From Streptomyces sparsogenes (GTDB lineage: Bacteria > Actinomycetota > Actinomycetes > Streptomycetales > Streptomycetaceae), in the NCBI RefSeq assembly GCF_001704635.1, contig NZ_MAXF01000185.1, positions 1 through 64,000 on the forward strand: 64,000 bases of DNA, written 5' to 3'. The notes beneath the pieces were generated by a model. That model was given only the letters and a program-made list of their open reading frames with translations, was not told the DNA's origin and made no database searches. Numbering within the stretch: the stretch's first letter is position 1; each line of letters opens with the position of its first letter. This document shows, one piece after another, positions 20,964 to 29,171 of this stretch. Made by a program: the position numbers and the translations under genes.

Positions 20964-22118
20964 ATGGCGCTCCCCGACATCACCGCACTCGCCCGGCGGG
21001 TGCTGCCCGAGATGACCGACGATCTGCGGAGGGTGGTGGAGCTGGAGACGCCGAGCGACGACAAGACACTGCTGGACGCCGGGCTCGCCGCGATCCGGTC
21101 ATGGCTCGTCGAGCGGCTCGGCGAGCCCGACGAGGCGCGGCGGTACGACGGCGGCGAGCACGGCGACGTCCTGACCGTCACCTACCGGGGCACCGCGCCC
21201 GGCACGGTGCTGCTGCTCTGCCACTACGACACGGTGTGGCCGGCCGGGACGCTGGCCGAGTGGCCGTTCGAGGTGGTGGACGGGCGCGCCACCGGGCCCG
21301 GGATCTTCGACATGAAGACCGGACTCGTCCAGGCCGTGTGGGCGCTGCGGCTGCTGCGGGAGCTGGGGCTCCCCCACCCCTCGGTGCGCCTGCTGCTCAA
21401 CGGCGACGAGGAGATCGGCAGTCCTGCCTCCCGCCCGCACATCGAGCGGCTGAGCGAGGACGTGCTGGCCACGTTCGTCTTCGAGGCCGCGCAGGACGGG
21501 GCGCTGAAGACCGCGCGCAAGGGCGTCGGGCTGTTCGAGGTGACCGCGCACGGCGTCGAGTCGCACGCCGGCCTCGATCCGTACGCCGGGGCGAGCGCGA
21601 TCCACGCCCTGGCCGAGGTCGTCCCCGCCGTCGTCGCGCTGGGCTCCAGGGAACACGGGACCACCGTGAACGTGGGGCTGATCAGCGGCGGTACGGGCCG
21701 CAATGTGGTGGCCGCCCGGGCGTGGTGCGGGATCGACGTCCGGATCGCCGAGCCGGCGGAGATGGCGCGGCTGGACGCCGGGCTGAGCGCGCTGGCGCCC
21801 TCCGACCCGCGGGTGCGGCTGACCGTCAGCGGCGGGTGGAACCGGCCGCCGATGGTCGCCCACGAGGCGTCGGCGGCGCTGTTCGAGCGGGCCCGCGCCA
21901 TCGCGGCCGCACAGGGCTGGGAGCTGCGCGGGACCGCGGTCGGCGGGGCGAGCGACGGCAACTTCGTCTCCGCCCTGGGCCGGCCGGTGCTCGACGGACT
22001 GGGCGCCGTGGGCTCCGGCGCCCACGCCCGCCACGAGCACACCCTGCTCGACCACCTCCCCGCCCGCACCGCGCTCACCGTCGGGCTGCTGCACGCCCTG
22101 GCGTCGGACGGGCAGTGA
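20964..22118 (+). CDS. M20 metallopeptidase, carboxypeptidase G2-like
   Basis: This 384-residue di-zinc peptidase has CHYDTVWPAG (His and Asp ligands), GPGIFDMKTG (bridging Asp), NGDEEIGS (catalytic and metal Glu), and HARHEH at the C-terminus. The dimerisation lid lies in the middle. Glutamate carboxypeptidases of this type cleave C-terminal glutamate from p-aminobenzoyl-glutamate and folates. It follows the AbgT transporter by 80 bases, probably in one operon. Other N-acyl amino acids remain possible substrates. Confidence 0.88.
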   Translation: MALPDITALARRVLPEMTDDLRRVVELETPSDDKTLLDAGLAAIRSWLVERLGEPDEARRYDGGEHGDVLTVTYRGTAPGTVLLLCHYDTVWPAGTLAEWPFEVVDGRATGPGIFDMKTGLVQAVWALRLLRELGLPHPSVRLLLNGDEEIGSPASRPHIERLSEDVLATFVFEAAQDGALKTARKGVGLFEVTAHGVESHAGLDPYAGASAIHALAEVVPAVVALGSREHGTTVNVGLISGGTGRNVVAARAWCGIDVRIAEPAEMARLDAGLSALAPSDPRVRLTVSGGWNRPPMVAHEASAALFERARAIAAAQGWELRGTAVGGASDGNFVSALGRPVLDGLGAVGSGAHARHEHTLLDHLPARTALTVGLLHALASDGQ

Positions 22119-22260
22119 GGCCGGGCCGGGTCAGGTCCGGCGGCTGACCTTCATCTGGGCGGCGTCGGGTCATGCGGGCTTCCCGGACGATACGGCGGCA
22201 GGCGCGGCGCGGGCCGCCCTGGGGTGTGACCGACCCACCATACGGGGCGGCGCCCGGAGT

Positions 22261-23472
22261 TCACTTCCGCGCCTCCGCCAGGATCCGGTCGACGAGGGGG
22301 CTGTCGAGCCGACGGGCCACGGCGACCAGGTGGCGGCGCTCGGCCTGCGGCGGTACGTCGATGCCCGGCAGCCGTGCGCACGGCCGCAGCGGAGGCCGCC
22401 CCGAACGCAGCGCCTCCAGAGCGCCCTTGATCCCCGCGGCCGCGGCCAGCGCGTCGCGCTCCGGCGCCTCCAGGCCGTGGTCGTCGGTGAGGCGCCGCGC
22501 GGCGTCGACGACGGTCTGGGAGGTCCAGGGGCGCAGCGCGAGTTGCCCGTCGCGGATCTCGTGGGCGCGGCGCAGGGTGTGGAAGTCCCAGGCGGCGCCG
22601 GAGGGCGGGCTGTGGAGGACGACGCCGGGGTCGGCCTGGGTCACGGTGGTCCACAAGGTCTCCAGCGCAAGGAAGTCCCGGCGGCGCTGGCGGCGGGCCC
22701 GCAGGGCGGCGCCGGCCCAGCCCGTGGCCATGATCACCCCGCCGATGGAGGACAGCGCGGGGCCCGCGTCCGTACTCAGGACGTCCAGGGCGTGGGAGCC
22801 GAGGACCGCGCCGGAGACGGCGAGGACCTTGCACACGCCGTACCCTCCGACGCACACGCAGCCGATCGCCAGGCGCCGCAGACTGACCCGCAGGACCGGG
22901 TCGGGGATGTCCTTCAGGCGCCGGTGGCACACGTACACCATCGACCAGATCGCCCAGCCGTACGCCGCCTGATAGACCATCAGGAACGCCAGCACGACGG
23001 GCCGGTCGGCGAAGGCGGTGTCGAAGGTCAGGGGCTTCTCGCCGGGCGGCAGGTCGGCGGAGAGGAACAGCCCCACCATGACGGCCGTGGCGGCGCCGTA
23101 GTACGGCGCGACCCGGCCCAGGGCGTCGCGCATGCCGGTCTCCGTGGGCGGCCGGCCGACCTCCGCGCCGGCGGATCGCCGCGGGGACCACAACAGCGCC
23201 AGCGTGAGGATGCATCCGCAGCACACGGTGACGGCGGTGTAGACGACGAGGGTGGCCAGGTTGGAGACCCCGGCGGTCTCGCCGATCCACCGGTAGACCG
23301 CCGGGGCGGCGGCGATGAAGCCGGTGCCGACGGCCAGCGCCCCGATCGCCATCAGCAGCAGGCTGGGGATCCGCTCGGCGGCCCAGGCCCGGGCCTTGTA
23401 CGCGGCCAGCCCGTAGGTGACGGCGCCCACGGTGAAGTAGCCGACGGTGTGCAGGCCGCCGCCCTCAGACAT
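22261..23472 (-). CDS. MAB_1171c-like membrane protein
   Basis: This 403-residue protein has about seven hydrophobic segments in its first 260 residues, then a soluble C-terminal domain with LETLWTTVTQADPGVVLHSP and HTLRRAHEIRDGQLALRPW. It matches what I know of the actinobacterial MAB_1171c family, often called a putative transporter, with no proven function. Its start overlaps the end of the IrrE-like peptidase gene by 8 bases, so the two are translationally coupled. It is the distal gene of a cassette with the peptidase and an XRE regulator. Confidence 0.78.
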   Translation of the reverse strand: MSEGGGLHTVGYFTVGAVTYGLAAYKARAWAAERIPSLLLMAIGALAVGTGFIAAAPAVYRWIGETAGVSNLATLVVYTAVTVCCGCILTLALLWSPRRSAGAEVGRPPTETGMRDALGRVAPYYGAATAVMVGLFLSADLPPGEKPLTFDTAFADRPVVLAFLMVYQAAYGWAIWSMVYVCHRRLKDIPDPVLRVSLRRLAIGCVCVGGYGVCKVLAVSGAVLGSHALDVLSTDAGPALSSIGGVIMATGWAGAALRARRQRRRDFLALETLWTTVTQADPGVVLHSPPSGAAWDFHTLRRAHEIRDGQLALRPWTSQTVVDAARRLTDDHGLEAPERDALAAAAGIKGALEALRSGRPPLRPCARLPGIDVPPQAERRHLVAVARRLDSPLVDRILAEARK

Positions 23473-23932
23473 GGCGTCCCTCCCGGTGGACGAGGGACGG
23501 GGCGATCCGGGCGGCCGGGCCGACGTCCGGGGCGAGGTTCAGCTGCTGGTAGAGCAGCGTGCCGATGGTCTCGGCCTCGTGTTCGGTGGGGTCGTCGTAG
23601 TGGGACCGCCCCAGGACCCGGCGGACCACGGCGGGGTCGATGGCGTGGTGGCGCGGGATGTGGCCGAGCAGCAGGTGGGCGAGTTCATGGCAGATCACCA
23701 GCAGTTGGTGGGCCGGGCTGGTGTGCTCGGGGTAGTAGATGCGGTCCTGGGTCAGGTACTGCTCGTACGTCCCCGTCGGTTCGCCGGGTGCCACGTCCCG
23801 TTCGATGAGTCGCAGCGTTCGCCGGGTGCGGGCCTCGTAGGCGGCGTGCAACTCGGCGAGGGTCGGGTGCGGCGGTAGGCCCAGCTCCTTCAACAAGGCC
23901 CGCACCCGGCGCCGTTGTGACCGCATGCCCAC
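23465..23932 (-). CDS. ImmA/IrrE-family metallopeptidase
   Basis: This protein of 155 residues carries the zinc motif HELAHLLLGH and a downstream glutamate in EHEAETIGTLLYQQ. The family cleaves repressors in response to stress or induction (ImmA of ICEBs1, IrrE of Deinococcus). The upstream XRE-type regulator is the obvious candidate target. GTG at 23932 has AAGGA eight bases upstream; an ATG two codons in is the alternative. It overlaps the membrane protein gene by 8 bases. Confidence 0.85.
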   Translation of the reverse strand: MGMRSQRRRVRALLKELGLPPHPTLAELHAAYEARTRRTLRLIERDVAPGEPTGTYEQYLTQDRIYYPEHTSPAHQLLVICHELAHLLLGHIPRHHAIDPAVVRRVLGRSHYDDPTEHEAETIGTLLYQQLNLAPDVGPAARIAPSLVHREGRHV

Positions 23933-24052
23933 GCTGTCGTCCTTTCCCTCGACGCGACTGTCAGGAGGTCATCGCACTGCCCGGACGTCACCGCACTGCC
24001 GGGAGGTCGCCGTACCGCCGGCGTACGGCGCGGCGGGGGCGGGGCGGCCGGT

Positions 24053-24598
24053 TCACCACGGTTTCCGCTCGCGCTGCCTGTGCGGGCGGCCGACGGCGCG
24101 GCGCAGCTGGTCCACCAGGGCGCCGACGGTCTCGCGCATGTCGCGGGGCAACACGGCGACGCCCTCGGCGATCTGACGGACCTGGTCGTCGTCCAGCAGT
24201 CCGGCCCCGGCCCGCGCCGGGCCGCCGGCGGCGCGGTCGCGGTGGCCGACCGGCTCGCCGCGCCGCTCCTGTTCGATGGCCCGCAGATGCGCCTCCACGT
24301 CGCGCGCGTAGGGGTCCTCGTCGGGCGAGAAGAAGTACTCCACGCGCACCCCGAAGAGGGTCGCCAGCGCCACGGCCCGGTCCGCGCGGGGGACCGAGCG
24401 GCCGTTGCGCAGGTTGCTGATCTGGCTGACGGACATCCCGACGGCCTCCGCGATCTCCCGCTCCGTGTACGGCCTGCCCACGTCGGCGGGGTAGATGACC
24501 TCTTGCAGGCGCTGGAAGCGGCGCGCGAAGCACTGTGCCGCGTCAGGGCGTGCCGAGGTGCGCGGACCTTCTCCAGGGTGCTGCTGCGGGGGCGACAT
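24053..24598 (-). CDS. XRE-family HTH regulator
   Basis: This protein of 181 residues has the helix-turn-helix YTEREIAEAVGMSVSQISNLRNGRSVPR, followed by the conserved LATLFGVRVEYFFSPDEDPYARDVE and an Arg-rich tail. It heads the regulator-peptidase-membrane protein cassette. ATG at 24598 follows a TAGGAT -10-like hexamer (24607-24612 on the plus strand) by about eight bases, which would make a leaderless or nearly leaderless mRNA. The frame stays open far upstream, but that part is compositionally unlike the protein. Confidence 0.82.
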   Translation of the reverse strand: MSPPQQHPGEGPRTSARPDAAQCFARRFQRLQEVIYPADVGRPYTEREIAEAVGMSVSQISNLRNGRSVPRADRAVALATLFGVRVEYFFSPDEDPYARDVEAHLRAIEQERRGEPVGHRDRAAGGPARAGAGLLDDDQVRQIAEGVAVLPRDMRETVGALVDQLRRAVGRPHRQRERKPW

Positions 24599-24827
24599 AC
24601 CTGCGGATCCTAATGCCGCCTCGGCCAGGGTTGCCCCCGCTCGCACGGCGGACCGGCCGTCGGCGGGCAGGTGGCCCCCCGGGCGGGGCCGGGGCATCTT
24701 CCTGCCATTCTGTGCGCCGTCCCGGCTCGCCCGGCTCCTGTTCGAGTCATCCTGGTTCCGACGATCGCCGAGCGTCTCCCGGCCACGCCCGGGAGAGTGG
24801 GCATCCGCAGGGGACAAGGGGAACGGC

Positions 24828-25640
24828 GTGCGTATCACCACCGTTGACGGTCATCTCCTGATCGGTGATCCCAGGCTTCCGCTGCGGGTGCTCCTCCTCC
24901 ATGACGCGGGGGCGACCGCGCTGTCCATGCTCCCGCTCGCCCGGGCCCTGCCGGCGGGCTGTGCCGCCGTCGCGTTCGAGCTGGACGGGCGGGGCGAGCT
25001 GGCCGACGCTCCCCCGGTGCGCTGCTTCGACGACGCCGTGAAGCGGCTCCTCCCGGCGTTCCGCAGCTGGGGGGACCGGCCCGCCGTGGTGGTGGGGCAC
25101 GGGGTGGGCGCCCTCCTCGCCCATGCCCTGGTCGCGGCGCTCCCCCACGGGCAGGGCCACCACATCAGGGACGTCGTACTGGCGGGGTCCCGGTCCCCGG
25201 CGACCACCGCCCGCCTGGCGTCGCACCCGCGCGCCCCGTTCCTGACCAGGACCCGGGAGGAGCTCGCCGCGGAGCTGCGGCGGGACGGCGGCTGCCCCGC
25301 CGAGCTGTTCGACTATCCCCACCTGCTCGACTACGCGGTCACGATGCTGGGCCGGGATCTGCACCTGCTGGACACCTACCGGGAGCCGGCCGCGCCGCCG
25401 CCGGGTGGCGGCACGGACTACCACGTGTGGTCCGGCCGTGGCGACGGCAGCCTGTCGCCGGCGGAGCTGGAGCGGTGGCGGCTGAGCACGCCGTCCCCGC
25501 CGAAGCCGCGGGACTTCGCGGGCGGCCACGGCTTCCTGTGCCAGGAGCGGCCGCCGGCCGCCGCCCTCCACGAGCTGGTGGCCGGCCGGCTGGCCGAGGG
25601 CGCCGGCGTCCCGCCGCGCCCGCAGCGCGGGGCCGCCTGA
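24828..25640 (+). CDS. Type II thioesterase-like alpha/beta hydrolase with the nucleophile missing
   Basis: This protein of 270 residues follows the type II thioesterase fold: LHDAGATALSMLPLARALP, then VVVGHGVGALLAHALV, and a terminal FAGGHGFL (H234). The nucleophile elbow reads GHGVG, with G92 encoded by GGG where GHSxG needs serine. The protein is therefore probably not a hydrolase and may be a structural or regulatory relic or a carrier-binding protein. GTG at 24828 is preceded by ACAAGGGGAAC. It is divergent from the XRE cassette. No NRPS or PKS gene adjoins it. Confidence 0.8.
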   Translation: MRITTVDGHLLIGDPRLPLRVLLLHDAGATALSMLPLARALPAGCAAVAFELDGRGELADAPPVRCFDDAVKRLLPAFRSWGDRPAVVVGHGVGALLAHALVAALPHGQGHHIRDVVLAGSRSPATTARLASHPRAPFLTRTREELAAELRRDGGCPAELFDYPHLLDYAVTMLGRDLHLLDTYREPAAPPPGGGTDYHVWSGRGDGSLSPAELERWRLSTPSPPKPRDFAGGHGFLCQERPPAAALHELVAGRLAEGAGVPPRPQRGAA

Positions 25641-25660
25641 GGGCGACACCGGTGAGTTTA

Positions 25661-25676
25661 AAGCAATTGCTTGACT
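25661..25676 (+). promoter_or_regulatory. Palindromic operator overlapping a -35-like hexamer, upstream of the TetR gene
   Basis: AAGCAATTGCTT (25661-25672) is a perfect 12-bp palindrome and overlaps TTGACT (25671-25676), a good -35. The matching -10 is weak. It lies about 85 bases before the TetR-family gene, so autoregulation is a plausible reading. Confidence 0.5.
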
Positions 25677-25759
25677 ATCATGGCGGACGGGGATGACCCA
25701 CGACGGCTCGAGGGACTGGCCGTCGGAAGGCTGCGAGAAGTCCCGGTGCGGTGGTGATC

Positions 25760-26410
25760 ATGGCTGGCAGGACGGCGCGGGCTGAGCAGGTCAGCGCGAC
25801 GAGGGAGCTGATCCTGACGGCGGCGGAGCGGCTGTTCGCCGAGCGCGGCGTGTACGCGGTGTCCAACCGGCAGGTCAGCGAGGCCGCGGGGCAGGGGAAC
25901 AACGCCGCGGTCGGCTACCACTTCGGCACCAAGGCCGACCTGGTGCGCGCGATCGCCCGCAAGCACGCCGCACGGATCGACCGGATCCGCACCCGGCTGC
26001 TGGCCGAGATCGGCGACTCCGACGACATACGCGACTGGGTGGCCTGCCTGGTGCGCCCGGTCCCCGAGCACCTGGCCGCCCTGGGCAGCCCGACGTGGTA
26101 CGCGCGGTTCTGCGCCCAGGCGATGACCGACCCGGCGCTGCGCGAGATCATCGTCGAGGAGTCCCTCTCCTCCTCGTCGCTGCTGCGCGTCATCGAGGGG
26201 CTCAACCGGCGCCTGCCCGAACTGCCCCCCGAGGTCCGCGCCGAGCGCGGCGTCATGGCCCGCGAGCTGATCCTGCACGTCAGCGCCGAGCGGGAGCGCG
26301 AGCTCGCCGAGAACTCTCCGGCGCCCCGGCCCGACTGGCACGACACGGCCACCGGTCTGATCGACGCGCTCGTCGGACTGTGGCTGGCCCCCGTCACCCG
26401 CCGCACCTGA
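25760..26410 (+). CDS. TetR-family transcriptional regulator
   Basis: This protein of 216 residues has the HTH region LILTAAERLFAERGVYAVSNRQVSEAAG ending NAAVGYHFGTKADLVRAI, a textbook TetR N-terminus. The C-terminal half is a ligand-binding domain of unknown specificity. ATG at 25760 is chosen; GTG codons at 25751 and 25754 are in frame. An upstream palindrome may be its operator. The possible targets are its own gene and the DoxX gene that follows. Confidence 0.88.
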   Translation: MAGRTARAEQVSATRELILTAAERLFAERGVYAVSNRQVSEAAGQGNNAAVGYHFGTKADLVRAIARKHAARIDRIRTRLLAEIGDSDDIRDWVACLVRPVPEHLAALGSPTWYARFCAQAMTDPALREIIVEESLSSSSLLRVIEGLNRRLPELPPEVRAERGVMARELILHVSAERERELAENSPAPRPDWHDTATGLIDALVGLWLAPVTRRT

Positions 26411-26506
26411 CGGCGGACCGGATCCCGGGCCTGCCCGCCAACGCCGACCGGCATCCCATTCGACCCCAACGCCTGACGGGGGGCCGGTTCAGCGCGCGTG
26501 TACCCC

Positions 26507-26953
26507 TCACTTCCGGCAGACCGCCAGGCAGGGCCGCGTCCATGCCTGGCGGTCACAGAGGAACCCCAGACCGATGCCGAGCAGCCAGAAGTCCTTCGCC
26601 AGGGGAATGCCCTCCTCGGTGGGCAGCGGGCTGCCCTTTTTATGCAGGCCGGGAGTGCGCAGATACAGCCCGACCAGACTGGACGCGAAAGTGGTCAGCG
26701 CGGCCCCGGCCAGGGCGGTGGGCACCATGGGTGACAGGAGCGCCGCCCCCAGACCGACCTCGGCGCAGGCCAGCAGCCTGGTGAACCGGTGGGGCGACAT
26801 CCGGTCGACGACGGGATAGGCTCCGGCGGTCATGCTGTGGAGTCCCTGACCGGTCCGCTCGTCGGCGTGGAGATGCTGCAGGCCCGAGTACAGAATGAAC
26901 GCTCCGGTGGTCAGCCGAGGAGCGATGTGGTGAGGCCTCATCGGGGCGTACAT
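26507..26953 (-). CDS. DoxX-family small membrane protein
   Basis: This 148-residue protein has about four membrane segments (ITTGAFILYSGLQHL-like first helix region, LLACAEVGLGAALL, ALAGAALTTFASSLVGLYL, FWLLGIGLGFL) and a PLAKDFWLL motif seen in DoxX-type proteins. The role of such proteins is not well fixed; some work with redox or thiosulfate metabolism. ATG at 26953 has a GAAGGGAGAAGG ribosome-binding site. It is divergent from the nitrilase-family gene. Confidence 0.72.
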   Translation of the reverse strand: MYAPMRPHHIAPRLTTGAFILYSGLQHLHADERTGQGLHSMTAGAYPVVDRMSPHRFTRLLACAEVGLGAALLSPMVPTALAGAALTTFASSLVGLYLRTPGLHKKGSPLPTEEGIPLAKDFWLLGIGLGFLCDRQAWTRPCLAVCRK

Positions 26954-27070
26954 GACCTTCTCCCTTCGCCGGACAGCGGGTGGCCGCCGGGTAACCCTCC
27001 TCATGAGGGGTATGCAGAGCACCTCGCCCGGCGCCGGGACCACCCATCCGACAGAGAGGCCGCACCCCGC

Positions 27071-27886
27071 ATGCGCATCGCACTCAGCCAGATCACCACC
27101 GGCCCGGAGCCCGAGCGGAACCTCGCCGTCCTGCGCGAGCAGGCGGACCGCGCGGCACAGGCCGGCGCCCGGCTCGTGGTGTTCCCCGAAGCGACGATGG
27201 CGTGCTTCGGCACCCCGCTGGCGCCCCTGGCCGAGCCGCTCGACGGCGCGTGGGCCACCGGGGTGCGGCGGATCGCCGAGGACGCCGGCCTGGTGGTGGT
27301 GGCCGGCATGTTCACCCCGGCGCCCGACGGCCGGGTGACCAACACCCTGCTGGCCACCGGGCCCGGGGTCGAGACCTCGTACGACAAGATCCACCTGTAC
27401 GACGCCTTCGGCTTCACCGAGTCCAGGACCGTGGCCCCGGGTTCCCGGGTGGTGACCTTCGACCTCGACGGCGTCCGGATCGGCCTGGCCACCTGCTACG
27501 ACGTGCGCTTCCCCGAACTGTTCCGGGCCCACGCCGACGCCGGGGCGCGGCTGTCGCTGCTGCCCGCCTCCTGGGGCGCGGGGCCCGGCAAGCGCGAGCA
27601 GTGGGAGCTGCTGACCCGGGCCCGGGCGCTGGACGCCACCGTATGGCTGGCCGCCGTCGGCCAGGCCGACCCGGCCGCGACCGGCCCCGCCCCCGCGACC
27701 TCGGCCCCCACCGGCATCGGCCACAGCGCCCTGGTCGGGCCCGACGGCACCGTACGGGAACGGCTGGAGGCGGGCCCGGGCCTGCTGGTGGGGGACGTGG
27801 ACCCGGAGGAGGTCACCACCGTGCGGCGCAAGGTGTCCGTGCTGGCCAACCGCAGGCTGGGGCGCTCCTCCCAGGCCGTGTCGTGA
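27071..27886 (+). CDS. Carbon-nitrogen hydrolase (nitrilase family, omega-amidase/Nit-like)
   Basis: This 271-residue protein shows the Glu-Lys-Cys triad: FPEAT (E), YDKIHLYDAFG (K) and ATCYDVRFPEL (C). The YDKIHLYDAFGF segment is close to that of deaminated-glutathione amidase/omega-amidase (Nit1/Nit2-like) enzymes, which hydrolyse omega-amides of 2-oxo acids. It stands alone, divergent from the DoxX gene, so the exact substrate is open. Confidence 0.87.
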   Translation: MRIALSQITTGPEPERNLAVLREQADRAAQAGARLVVFPEATMACFGTPLAPLAEPLDGAWATGVRRIAEDAGLVVVAGMFTPAPDGRVTNTLLATGPGVETSYDKIHLYDAFGFTESRTVAPGSRVVTFDLDGVRIGLATCYDVRFPELFRAHADAGARLSLLPASWGAGPGKREQWELLTRARALDATVWLAAVGQADPAATGPAPATSAPTGIGHSALVGPDGTVRERLEAGPGLLVGDVDPEEVTTVRRKVSVLANRRLGRSSQAVS

Positions 27887-27927
27887 TCGCCGGCATCGCC
27901 GTGTGACCGGTGCCGGCCGGGCGGGCC

Positions 27928-29082
27928 TCAGGCCGGGCTCGCCCAGGTGCCGCGCTCGGCGGAGCGGGCCATGGCATCCAGCACGGCGGCGCTGCGGACG
28001 GCGTCCTCCAGCGTGGCGCCGTAAGCCGTGCCCTCCTCGATGGAGCGCAGGAAGTGGTACGCCTCGATGACCTTGAGGTCGTCGTAGCCCATGCTGTTGG
28101 CCGAGCCGGGCTGGAAGGCGGCGTACTCGCCGTGCCCGGGGCCCACGTACACGGTGGTGACGGACTGGTCCTGGTAGGCGGTGCCACGGCTGACGCCGAG
28201 CTCGCCCATGCGGCGGAAGTCCCAGAAGACCGCGCCCTTGGTGCCATGGATCTCGAAGCCGTAGTTGTTCTGCTCGCCGACCGAGACCCGGCACGCCTCC
28301 AGCACGCCCCGCGCGCCGGAGGAGAAGCGCAGCAGGCAGGAGACGTAGTCCTCGTTCTCCACCGGGCCCAGCTCGCCGCCCGCCGCGCGGGCGTGGCCGG
28401 CGGTGGCCCCGGTGGGACGGGCGCGTTCGGGCACGAAGCGGGCGGTGTCGGCGGCCAGCGACTCGATCTCGCCGAGCAGGAAGCGGGCCAGGTCCACCCC
28501 GTGGGAGGCGAGGTCGCCCAGCACCCCGCTGCCGCCGCGCTCGCGCTCGTACCGCCAGGTGAGGGCGGCCTCGGGATGGGCGGCGTAGTCGCTGAACAGC
28601 CGGACGCGGACATGGGTGACGGCGCCGATCTCCCCGGTGGCGATCAGCTCCCGGGCGGCGGCGACGGCGGGCGCGTTGCGGTAGTTGAAGCCCACGGTGC
28701 CCTGGACGCCGGCCCCGGCCGCCGCTTCGGCGACGGCGCGGGCGTCCTCGGCGGTCAGGCCGACCGGCTTCTCGATCCAGATGTGCTTGCCCGCCTCGGC
28801 CATGGCGGTGCCGATCTCGCGGTGCAGATGGTTGGGGGCGGCGATGCTCACCGCCCGGACCCGGGGATCGGCGGCGATCTCGCGCCAGTCCCGGGCCGCG
28901 GTGGCGAAGCCGTACCGCGCGGCGGCCTCCTCGGCCCGGCCGGGCACCTCGTCGGCGACGGCCACGAGTCGGGGCCGCAGGGACAGGCCGGGGAAGTGGT
29001 GCGGCAGGCGGAGGTACGCCTGGGTGTGCACCCGTCCCATCCAGCCGAATCCCACGACGGCGACGCCGAGCGCACTCACCAT
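27928..29082 (-). CDS. Gfo/Idh/MocA-family NAD(P)-dependent oxidoreductase
   Basis: This 384-residue protein has the Rossmann motif VVGFGWMGRVH and the signature IEKPVGLT containing the catalytic lysine, followed by NYRNAPAV and HGVDLARFLLG. The family oxidises sugars and inositols at the expense of NAD(P). It is 73 bases downstream of the EamA exporter gene on the same strand. No other sugar gene adjoins, so the substrate is not predicted. Confidence 0.88.
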   Translation of the reverse strand: MVSALGVAVVGFGWMGRVHTQAYLRLPHHFPGLSLRPRLVAVADEVPGRAEEAAARYGFATAARDWREIAADPRVRAVSIAAPNHLHREIGTAMAEAGKHIWIEKPVGLTAEDARAVAEAAAGAGVQGTVGFNYRNAPAVAAARELIATGEIGAVTHVRVRLFSDYAAHPEAALTWRYERERGGSGVLGDLASHGVDLARFLLGEIESLAADTARFVPERARPTGATAGHARAAGGELGPVENEDYVSCLLRFSSGARGVLEACRVSVGEQNNYGFEIHGTKGAVFWDFRRMGELGVSRGTAYQDQSVTTVYVGPGHGEYAAFQPGSANSMGYDDLKVIEAYHFLRSIEEGTAYGATLEDAVRSAAVLDAMARSAERGTWASPA

Positions 29083-29115
29083 GGCTGCCCTTCCTCGAAC
29101 CGGCCCGTGACCCGT

Positions 29116-29171
29116 GTCATGGGACCACCGGCTGTCATGACACCACCGGCGGGGGTCATGACACCACCGGC
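29116..29171. repeat. Three imperfect copies of a 17-bp direct repeat
   Basis: GTCATGACACCACCGGC occurs at 29134-29150 and 29155-29171, with a degenerate copy from 29116. The last copy overlaps the stop codon of the EamA gene. It may reflect slippage; no function is evident. Confidence 0.6.

Noticed and set aside
23465..24598. Classical type II toxin-antitoxin pair
   Set aside because: The IrrE-like protein is a peptidase linked to a membrane protein gene and lacks RES or other toxin motifs; a repressor-cleavage module fits better.
29116..29171. CRISPR-like spacing of direct repeats
   Set aside because: Three imperfect 17-bp copies with almost no spacers and no cas genes.
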